From JAJKJG01 sp036386395 (lineage in GTDB: Bacteria; Pseudomonadota; Alphaproteobacteria; Rhizobiales; Beijerinckiaceae), in contig DASVVU010000349.1 of the NCBI GenBank assembly GCA_036386395.1, positions 1 through 21,417 of the forward strand: 21,417 bases of DNA. Reading direction: 5' to 3'. The translations under genes and the position numbers were made by a program. Positions 16,038-21,417 of the stretch are shown here, piece by piece (position 1 is the stretch's first letter; every line of letters begins with the position of its first letter). Under the pieces are notes generated by a model that did not search any database, was not told where the DNA came from, and saw only the letters and a program-made list of their open reading frames with translations.

Positions 16038-17611
16038 GCGGCGACCGCCTCGGCCGCGGGCTGCCACGGCTCGACCGCCCCCTCGGCATCGCCGCCGCGC
16101 AAACGCACGGCGCTCGCGATGGTGAAGTGGTAGGGATAGCCCTCCCGGTCCGCCACGACCGTCGGGTGCCGCGCCGCGATCGTCGCGAGCGCCGCCTCTC
16201 CGAGCGTGCGATCAGCCACGACCGCGTCGGGCCCCGAGACGTCGATGCGCGGCGCGTGCATGGCGTCCTCGAGGCTCAGACGATAGTCGATCATGAACGA
16301 CAGGAGGTTGAACACCGCCGGCAGGATCTTGCGCCCGCCCGCGCCGCCGAGGGCGATGGCGTCGCCCTCCCCGACCGCGATCGCCGGCGCGTAGTTCGAC
16401 AGCACGCGCTTGCCCGCCCCGATGGAGTTCGGCGCGCCCGGGCGCGGGTCGAACCAGTTGACGCCGTTGTTCATGAGGATGCCGGTCTCGGGCAGGAGCA
16501 GCCGCGCGCCGAAGAGCGAGAGCAGCGTCTGCGTCACCACCACGACGTTCCCGTCGCGGTCGACGACGCAGAAGTTCGTGGTCGAGGTCGCGTGCGGGGA
16601 GCGGTCGCCCATCTCCTTGAGGCGGCGCGCCCAGGCGGGGCGGAGCGCGTCGGCGTAGGCCGTAAAGGCCGCGCCGTCGGGGGCGGGGCCGGCCGGCGAC
16701 CAGGCGCGCTGGAGGGCGTCCAAAGCCTCGATCAGGGTCGGGCCGCCGTTGAGCTCGGGCGCGACGTGGACGTCGTGGCCGCGGTAGCGCAACACGGCCG
16801 GCTCGCGCCGCACGGCGCGGCAGCCGGCGAGGTCCTCCTCGGACAGGAACCCGCCGCCGGCCCGCACCTCGGCCGAAATCGCGCGGGCGACCGGGCCTTC
16901 GTAGAAGGCGCGCGGCCCGCCCTCGGCGACGGCCCGCAGCGTCCTCGCCAGGGCCGGCCACTTGAGCCGCGGCGGCGGCCCCTGGACGGCGCGGGCCGGA
17001 TAGGGCGGCGCGCCGCCGGGCAGGAAGAGCGCGCGGCAGCCGGGGTCCGCGGCCAAGTCGGCGAAGGCGGTCGCGATCCACAGCGTCGTGTGCCAGTCGA
17101 CCTGCACCCCGGCCTTGGCGATGGCGGCGGCGGGGGCGACGAGCTCGGCCCAGGCCTTAGTGCCGAACAGCTCGTGCGCCATGGCGTGGCCCGCGACCAT
17201 GGCCGGCACCGCGACGGCGTAGGGGCCGACGAGGTTGCGCCTCCCCTCGACCATCGGCCAGCCGAAGAGGTCGGCGTCGGCGCCCGGCGCGACCACGTAG
17301 GCGGCGGGGTCGAGCCCCGCCGGCGCGCGGGCGCCGAAGTCGATCACCGAGACCCGGCCCGAGCGCGCCTCGCGCACGAGCATGACCCCGATGCCGCCGA
17401 CGCCGCTCATCCACGGCTCCGCGACCCCGACCGCGAAAGCCGTCGCGACCGCGGCGTCGACGGCGTTGCCGCCCGCCCGCAGCACGGCGGCCCCGGCCTC
17501 CGCCGCGACCCGATGATGCGCCGCCACCACCCCGCCCCCGCCCCGCGCGGCGGGCTTGCGCATGGCCTGGCGGAGGGAGAGGTTTTCCGAGAGGGGGCCG
17601 CGGTCGATCAA
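16034..17611 (-). CDS. Gamma-glutamyltransferase-family Ntn hydrolase
   Basis: This proenzyme of about 525 residues belongs to the family that cleaves gamma-glutamyl bonds (glutathione) or acylates such as cephalosporins. The conserved N-terminal features are AAHHRVAAEAGAAVLRAGGNAVDAAVA and EPWMSGVGGIG. The autocatalytic site is ATSTTNFCVVDRDGN, where the first Thr of TTN would be the nucleophile freed by self-cleavage. GGAGGRKI stands where classical enzymes have GSPGGSRI. No obvious signal peptide is present, so it is probably cytoplasmic. I chose TTG 17611 because AGGAG lies seven bases upstream; alternatives are ATG 17563 and GTG 17641. It heads the run to the methyltransferase. Confidence 0.85.
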   Translation of the reverse strand: MIDRGPLSENLSLRQAMRKPAARGGGGVVAAHHRVAAEAGAAVLRAGGNAVDAAVATAFAVGVAEPWMSGVGGIGVMLVREARSGRVSVIDFGARAPAGLDPAAYVVAPGADADLFGWPMVEGRRNLVGPYAVAVPAMVAGHAMAHELFGTKAWAELVAPAAAIAKAGVQVDWHTTLWIATAFADLAADPGCRALFLPGGAPPYPARAVQGPPPRLKWPALARTLRAVAEGGPRAFYEGPVARAISAEVRAGGGFLSEEDLAGCRAVRREPAVLRYRGHDVHVAPELNGGPTLIEALDALQRAWSPAGPAPDGAAFTAYADALRPAWARRLKEMGDRSPHATSTTNFCVVDRDGNVVVVTQTLLSLFGARLLLPETGILMNNGVNWFDPRPGAPNSIGAGKRVLSNYAPAIAVGEGDAIALGGAGGRKILPAVFNLLSFMIDYRLSLEDAMHAPRIDVSGPDAVVADRTLGEAALATIAARHPTVVADREGYPYHFTIASAVRLRGGDAEGAVEPWQPAAEAVAA

Positions 17612-17726
17612 GGGGAGGCTCCTGAGGCGGGAAGGCCGCACTCTAGAGCAGGTTTGCGCCGGATGCGCACGGGGGTGCGGCGCGGGCCGGGGTTCGGGCG
17701 TCCCGGGCGCGCCGCCGGTCCGGGGC

Positions 17727-18432
17727 TCAGACGAGGTTCTCCATCTCCTCCGGCGTCAGCGGGTCCGTGCCGTACAACGCCGCGAGCCGGCGGCAGATCT
17801 CGGCGTCGAGCTCCTCGCGGCTACGCTGGACCTCTGCGGCGGCCTCGGGAGGCCAGTCGCGGACGACCTTGGCGAGGGTCTCGGCGACGCGCACGAGGAG
17901 CGCCACGTCCCGCGACAGCGCCGCCTCGCGGGCGGCGCCCGCCGTCTCGAGGCGCATGGCCTGGCGCTCGACGACGGCCCAGAGCCGGTTCAGCACCGCG
18001 CCCCGCCGCGCCGCCGTCCGGCTCGCGGGCGGGCGCGCCCCAGGCCGGACCCGCGCCTGAGGCCGGGCCCCAGCCCGAAGCTGGGCCCCAGGCCGGGTCC
18101 CAAGTCGGGTCCAAAGCCGGGGCGTCGCCGCCGAAGGCCCCGCCGCTCCAGCCGGCGGCCGGGCCTTCGGCGGAAGGACCGGCCCCCGACGCCGGCGGCG
18201 CGCCCGCAGGCCCCCCGGCCGGGACGCCCCCGGCCTGCCGCATCGCCCGCGCGACCTCGCCCGGCCGCCCCGCGCCCGGCCGCCGCCACCCCCGCGCCTT
18301 CGTGTAGCGCTCGACCGTCGAGGCCGAGCACCCGAGCCGCGCGCCGATCACCGCAAACGAGTCGTTCGTCGTCTCGACGAACCGCTGCATCGCGTCGACG
18401 GTGTCGGGGTGAAGGGACTGGAAACGGGGCAA
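17727..18432 (-). pseudogene. Helix-turn-helix protein, frameshifted in its low-complexity middle
   Basis: The first part, from TTG 18432 (AGGAG seven bases upstream), reads MPRFQSLHPDTVDAMQRF and then a clear HTH (IGARLGCSASTVERYTKARGW, about residues 29-49). A Gly/Ala/Pro/Trp-rich linker follows. Past about 18000 this frame becomes Arg-rich nonsense and stops at 17821. A different minus-strand frame carries a convincing C-terminus from about VLNRLWAVVERQAMRLE to LTPEEMENLV at 17727. Skipping one base within 18009-18018 joins them smoothly as EPD-AARRGAVLNRLW. It is either a real pseudogene or a sequencing error in a GC-rich stretch. The HTH resembles those of terminase-small-subunit-like or transcriptional DNA-binding proteins; the function is unknown. 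Confidence 0.65.
18036..18120. repeat. Degenerate short tandem repeat inside the HTH gene
   Basis: Variants of GGCCGGGCCCCAG/GGCCGGGTCCCAA recur about every 15-18 bases. On the minus strand they encode a repeating Gly-Pro-Ala-Ser/Trp pattern (WGPASGWGPASG). This is the linker of the helix-turn-helix protein and the kind of tract where replication slippage or assembly error is likely. Confidence 0.5.
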
Positions 18433-18458
18433 AGGCGGGCTCCTGTCGTGGCCCGGCC

Positions 18459-18487
18459 GTTATAGGAATTTAAGCTGCAAAAGTCAA
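18459..18487 (-). promoter_or_regulatory. Sigma70-type promoter for the helix-turn-helix gene
   Basis: On the minus strand there is TTGACT (18487-18482), a 17-base AT-rich spacer, then TATAAC (18464-18459). Both boxes fit the consensus well and the spacing is ideal. The TTG start at 18432 with its AGGAG lies about 20 bases beyond the expected transcription start. This is the clearest promoter in the window. Confidence 0.6.
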
Positions 18488-18585
18488 GGAAAATCGGAGG
18501 CCCGCGACGCCCCCGATTCCCCGTATTTTGCCGCGCCGCGCCCGCAAGCGCGAGGCAGGCAGGGCCCGGCCGGGTTTGCAGCGTG

Positions 18586-19347
18586 TCAACGAGCCTGCGG
18601 CGGGGCTCCGGGCGCCCGGGCGGGCGCCTCGCAGGACCCGTTGTTCCTGAGATCGTCCGCGCTCATCTGGACCATCTCGCCGGTGCGCTCGATCCGGACC
18701 TGATATTGCCCTTCGTGGGGACCCAGCGCCACGATCCTCCCGGGCAGGATGAACGGTCCCTGGACCACCGCGCCGACGAGGCAGGGCGGGAGCTGCGGCC
18801 GCGCGGGAAGCGGCACGGGAGCGGGCGGCGGGCCGGCGAGCGGCGGCGGAGCCGGAGGCAGCGGCGGCGGAGCCGGCGCCGGCGGAGGCGGCACGGGCGC
18901 GACCGGGGGCATGGGGGGAGGAGGCACGGGCCCCACCGGCGGCGGCGCCGTCTCGTCGGACAGCGCTCGCGTGCCGAAGCGCGCCGTGCACGCGTTCCTG
19001 TCCTCGCGGTACCGGTCCTCGCAGGCCCGCATGCAAACCTTGTTGTAGGTATTGATGTCGGTCCGGAAGAAGTTCCGGTAGCAATACTTGCCGCATTTGC
19101 AGCTTTCGTAGCGCGCCTCCATCTGGCAGTAGAGCCCGGGCTGGAGACCCTGTCGCGGCGGATCGCACGACTCGCCGGGCTGGAGAGGAGCGTTCCGCGG
19201 CGGCTGCGGCGAAGGCCCGCGCGACGGCGCCGGCTGGGGGGAAGGCCCGGGCGGCCACACGCTCATAGCCTCCGCGCTGCCGCCCAGTGCGGCCAGCGCC
19301 GGGACGATCATCGCGCACAGCCGAGAGGTCCGCGAACGCACGGGCAT
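18586..19347 (-). CDS. Cysteine-rich, proline-rich secreted protein with C-terminal beta-barrel-like domain
   Basis: This protein of about 253 residues has a signal peptide ending near SAEA-M. The mature part starts with a Pro-rich stretch. A Cys-rich module follows (YESCKCGKYCYRNFFRT, then VCMRACEDRYREDRNACTARFG), giving about eight cysteines that could pair as disulfides. Next come a long Pro/Ala linker (PPPPMPP, PAPPPLPPAPPP) and a C-terminal segment, GRIVALGPHEGQYQVRIE...MVQMSADDLRNN, resembling SH3/Tudor-like barrels. Start ATG 19347 precedes the hydrophobic core; GTG 19341, with GGAGA six bases upstream, is a good alternative, and GTG 19374 a poorer one. An envelope or extracellular binding role is inference. 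Confidence 0.7.
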   Translation of the reverse strand: MPVRSRTSRLCAMIVPALAALGGSAEAMSVWPPGPSPQPAPSRGPSPQPPRNAPLQPGESCDPPRQGLQPGLYCQMEARYESCKCGKYCYRNFFRTDINTYNKVCMRACEDRYREDRNACTARFGTRALSDETAPPPVGPVPPPPMPPVAPVPPPPAPAPPPLPPAPPPLAGPPPAPVPLPARPQLPPCLVGAVVQGPFILPGRIVALGPHEGQYQVRIERTGEMVQMSADDLRNNGSCEAPARAPGAPPQAR

Positions 19348-19489
19348 TCTCCATGAGAGGGAATCGGCCCGCACTAAAGCACATTCCTGATCTGGGGAAA
19401 GCGGAAATTCCGGCGATGCGCGAAGCGCGCCGGCTCAAGCCGGTTGGAGAGCCTTGACAGGTGGCGGCCGCCCGGCACCCTCGCTGCTA

Positions 19490-19552
19490 CGCAAGTCGGG
19501 CTTGCCCGACTTGCGCGCTCGAAATGCCGATCTCGGGCAGGCCCGAGATCGG
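19490..19552. repeat. Twin palindromes upstream of the DUF2283 gene
   Basis: Two perfect 12-base-arm palindromes, each with a 2-base centre, lie with centres 37 bases apart: 19490-19501/19504-19515 and 19527-19538/19541-19552. Both share the core TCGGGC-NN-GCCCGA while their outer bases differ but remain complementary. This compensatory pattern argues for selection on pairing or for a palindromic repeat family. They lie 46 bases before the start at 19598 and could be stem-loops in its leader, operators, or REP copies. Confidence 0.65.
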
Positions 19553-19597
19553 GCCAATGGCGGGGTGCGGCGGGTCCGCAGAAGGCCAGGACAGGCC

Positions 19598-19810
19598 ATG
19601 AAGCTGCATTACTATCCGGAGACGGACAGCCTCTACATCGCGCTGAAGGACGGCCCCGGCGTCGAGACGCGGGAGATCGTCGAAGGCCTCGCCGTCGACC
19701 TCGACGCCAAGGGCGCCGTCGTCGGCTTCGACATCGACCACGCCTCAGGCAAGCTCGACCTATCGAAGGTCGAGACGGTCGCGCTGCCGGTCGCGGGTGC
19801 TGCGGAGTGA
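19598..19810 (+). CDS. DUF2283 domain protein
   Basis: The 70-residue protein starts at ATG 19598 (MKLHYYPETDSLYIAL), a textbook DUF2283 opening. The rest, VETREIVEGLAVDLDAKGAVVGFDIDHASGKLDL, completes the small beta-rich domain. The function of the family is not established; members are often found alone or beside toxin-antitoxin-like genes. The ribosome-binding site is CCAGGACAGG. An in-frame extension to 19454 crosses the twin palindromes and was rejected. It is the last gene with the window's normal high GC before the low-GC segment. Confidence 0.88.
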   Translation: MKLHYYPETDSLYIALKDGPGVETREIVEGLAVDLDAKGAVVGFDIDHASGKLDLSKVETVALPVAGAAE

Positions 19811-19933
19811 AGAGCCAAGACCGGCTTCACGGAAGGGGCCAGAGCCGGCGCGCCAGGATGGCTGCCAGCCGCCTCTTGGTCCAGGCGCGCAGCAACTGCA
19901 CCAACACGGGTAGAATGGAGATGAGGCACACTG

Positions 19934-20479
19934 ATGCCACGAACTCGTAAGGACAGGTTTTTTGGGCCTGAGTTGCCACGAATTCCAGCTCGAGCCTTCC
20001 CAAACACGCTCGCAACAATTGTACTAAAACGCTGGGATTACATCTGCAGCGGCGACTATGTCACGCCGCCGTGTCCACCACAGAAGTTGCTGCGGGCGCT
20101 TGTGGAAACGGCGTATCTTGCTGCGAGCGCTCCGGAAGAAGATCGGTTTCCCGAATTTAATATCGTCGCAACTCCTATAGGTACCGTCGGCGACGAACTC
20201 CATATCGGATATCGATGGCCGTTCAGTGACCCGCGACCTCTGACCGTATCAGAATTGCGCCGCCTCGCGCCCGCGGTCGATGTGAAAAAATCCGCCATCT
20301 GGGTACAGTGGTCAGACGCCGGCTTACACGTTTCGGGGCTAGTTGATTTAGGCACTTCCTGGCATCGAGCTAGGGTCGGCCTCGAATACAAATATCAGAG
20401 TCCGACGTGCCTGCTAATCAGGTCGAGCGGCCAGGCCGGATTCGCGTCTACCAGGGCACTTTTCATGTCGCGACGTTGA
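19934..20479 (+). CDS. N-terminal sensor-like part of a split DAC-domain protein
   Basis: This 181-residue open frame starts at ATG 19934, with GAGG seven bases upstream. Its body is plausible protein (YLAASAPEEDRFPEF; HIGYRWPFSDPRPLTV; IWVQWSDAGLHVSGLVDLG) up to about SPTCLLIR near 20422. The last 15-20 residues are out-of-frame sequence. It looks like the sensor domains fused in front of DAC domains (the DACNV type, from memory). It would be useless alone if the frameshift is real. Confidence 0.6.
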   Translation: MPRTRKDRFFGPELPRIPARAFPNTLATIVLKRWDYICSGDYVTPPCPPQKLLRALVETAYLAASAPEEDRFPEFNIVATPIGTVGDELHIGYRWPFSDPRPLTVSELRRLAPAVDVKKSAIWVQWSDAGLHVSGLVDLGTSWHRARVGLEYKYQSPTCLLIRSSGQAGFASTRALFMSRR

Positions 20480-21261
20480 GCGATGGAACAATTGAAGGAT
20501 ACGACGGTATCAGCCTGCACCTGTCGTTGCACGGTGCCGCAAATCGCGGCCTTCGTGCTATGGCGAGCGATTTAATCCGCCCTTCTGTTGAGTCAGCAAA
20601 GGAATTTTACAATTTCGAGTTCTTAGCATTGTGGAACACGTACGCCGCTATGGCGAATTCAATAGCGATGATGAAACATGGCGGCGCAATAATTTTAGCT
20701 CCGCCAAGTACAACTCTGTCAGACGGACTCGTCAGGATCAAGTACGCTCAAAATTCGTCGCTTCTTCGGGATGCGTTTATCGCCTTTATGAATGAGCGGC
20801 ACATCGTTGGCGACTTGATCGCAAGAACCGAGAATGGCGAGATAATTGCAGACGAGATTCTGTCCCAGGCTGAAATGAAGTGCCGAAACGTGTTTTTCCG
20901 ATTGATTGAGTTAACACGCTTCGTCGCACAGCTATCTGGATGCGATGGCGCAATCGTTATCACTGACGACCTCAAGCTTTTTGGATTTGGTGCCGAGATT
21001 CGCGCGGAGATGAATCTAGGTGTGAAGGTATTTGAAGTTATTGACGACTATGATGAGATAAATCGTAAATACATGACCATAGACCTCGAGCAATTCGGAA
21101 TGCGCCACCGATCGGCAATAAAGCTCATTAGTCACATACAAGATTCAAGAGTGCTAGTAATTTCCCAAGATGGTCCGATAAGTACCGTTTGGTCCGACGG
21201 CGACAATGTCATTGTTCGAAAAGGGGTTAACCTCGTCAATATGAATATGCCATGGGCTTAG
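20407..21261 (+). CDS. DAC-domain C-terminal part (diadenylate cyclase-like)
   Basis: The 284-residue frame opens at GTG 20407. Residues 7-33 resemble the end of the sensor domain. HGGAIILAPP at 91-100 is a conserved-looking strand. CDGAIVITDDLKLFGFG at 179-195 contains the DGA motif (180-182) that places catalytic Asp in DAC domains. FGMRHRSAIKLISHIQDSRVLVISQDG at about 230-256 contains the RHR nucleotide-binding motif (233-235). The usual Thr before RHR (GTRHR) is Met232 here, which may affect activity. ATP to c-di-AMP conversion is family knowledge; activity here is inference. No other gene lies downstream before the window-edge repeat. Confidence 0.72.
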   Translation: MPANQVERPGRIRVYQGTFHVATLSDGTIEGYDGISLHLSLHGAANRGLRAMASDLIRPSVESAKEFYNFEFLALWNTYAAMANSIAMMKHGGAIILAPPSTTLSDGLVRIKYAQNSSLLRDAFIAFMNERHIVGDLIARTENGEIIADEILSQAEMKCRNVFFRLIELTRFVAQLSGCDGAIVITDDLKLFGFGAEIRAEMNLGVKVFEVIDDYDEINRKYMTIDLEQFGMRHRSAIKLISHIQDSRVLVISQDGPISTVWSDGDNVIVRKGVNLVNMNMPWA

Positions 21262-21270
21262 CTAACAATC

Positions 21271-21417
21271 TCAAACGATCCTCGCCGAGAGTCTCGTGAG
21301 AGCAGAAGCAACGGTGGCATCGTCATGCGCGCTCAGCCGCGAGAGCCAATGATTCCATCTGCCCATCAAACGAGCGGAGTCGTCCGTCGATCGCATGGAA
21401 GCTTTCCGTGTTTCGGC
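21271..21417 (-). CDS. Possible C-terminal fragment of an unknown protein, overlapping a dispersed repeat
   Basis: A frame is open from the window edge to TGA at 21271, giving 48 residues. It includes MRSTDDSARLMGRWNHWL and ends RLSARIV, a helical-looking tail. The first 15 or so codons coincide with the dispersed repeat that also occurs at 7597-7640, where the same frame reads MRSTDISAR. Coding status is therefore doubtful; it could start at ATG 21396 or be chance. Confidence 0.25.
   Translation of the reverse strand, partial: AETRKASMRSTDDSARLMGRWNHWLSRLSAHDDATVASALTRLSARIV
21371..21417. repeat. Second copy of the dispersed inverted-repeat element (cut by window edge)
   Basis: Read on the plus strand, 21371-21416 matches the reverse complement of 7597-7640 with only a handful of substitutions and one 2-base indel. 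It includes CGCATGGAAGCTT and GTGTTTCGG. The arm of the first element continues from this point into AAGGGAGAGCAAGTC, so the rest of this copy should lie just beyond the window. Confidence 0.7.

Larger units (their letters stand above)
19934..21261 (+). pseudogene. DAC (diadenylate cyclase, DisA_N-like) protein, apparently frameshifted
   Basis: Two overlapping frames read as one protein of about 440 residues. Frame 1 is convincing to ...TCLLIR, and frame 2 takes over with VERPGRIRVYQGTFHVATLSDG. Restoring one G after 20421-20422 (ATCAGG[G]TCGAG) gives a seamless join. The C-terminal half carries DAC hallmarks DGA and RHR, known from DisA/CdaA enzymes that make c-di-AMP from two ATP. The whole segment has clearly lower GC and AT-rich codons, unlike its neighbours, suggesting horizontal transfer. 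Whether the frameshift is real, a sequencing error, or bypassed by a GTG restart at 20407 is open. Confidence 0.65.

Noticed and set aside
19454..19459. TTGACA as a -35 box for the DUF2283 gene
   Set aside because: No -10-like hexamer at 15-19 bases downstream; the spacer region is GC-rich.
19827..20018. A 63-codon minus-strand frame with a hydrophobic middle
   Set aside because: It crosses the boundary between high- and low-GC DNA and overlaps the start of the DAC-region gene; no ribosome-binding site or family match is seen. It could be a remnant of an interrupted gene but support is too thin.
1..21417. CRISPR array, rRNA genes, prophage structural genes
   Set aside because: No regularly spaced direct repeats, rRNA-like sequence or phage gene order was seen.

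Overview
This window looks like chromosomal DNA of a high-GC alphaproteobacterium, most likely Hyphomicrobiales (Methylobacteriaceae/Beijerinckiaceae-like). The basis is the strong G/C third-position bias, the housekeeping genes serB and miaA, and dispersed REP-like palindromes of a type common in that order. The assignment rests on pattern recognition; no search was run.

Layout. (1) 1-800: the 3' end of an IS110-type transposase, a small haem-copper-oxidase-like membrane protein, and REP-like hairpins. (2) 800-5111: serB and miaA are divergent and almost touching; a type II haloacid dehalogenase, a creatininase-family amidohydrolase and a secreted helical protein follow. (3) 5116-9650: a coherent metabolic block. 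A phosphotransferase-enolase-like pair on the minus strand is divergent from an SDR plus a two-subunit ThDP decarboxylase on the plus strand, whose three genes overlap by ATGA. The enolase lacks several canonical active-site residues, so the block may encode an uncharacterised phospho-/sulfo-acid pathway. The divergent gap carries a long imperfect inverted-repeat element. (4) 9783-14115: a lytic-transglycosylase-like protein, a His-rich secreted protein, an ASCH-domain protein and a polytopic GT-C-like membrane protein. (5) 14137-17611: very small membrane proteins, then a minus-strand run of gamma-glutamyltransferase, SAM methyltransferase and two small membrane proteins. (6) 17727-19810: a frameshifted helix-turn-helix protein with a clear sigma70-type promoter, a Cys/Pro-rich secreted protein, and a DUF2283 protein preceded by twin palindromes. 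(7) 19934-21261: a conspicuously lower-GC segment, probably horizontally acquired, encoding an N-terminal sensor-like domain and a C-terminal diadenylate-cyclase (DAC/DisA_N) domain. These are split by an apparent one-base deletion. The window ends in a second copy of the dispersed element found at 7597-7640.

The most interesting items are the DAC-domain gene in atypical DNA, the enolase paralogue with altered catalytic residues inside the divergent kinase/SDR/ThDP set, and the inverted-repeat element.
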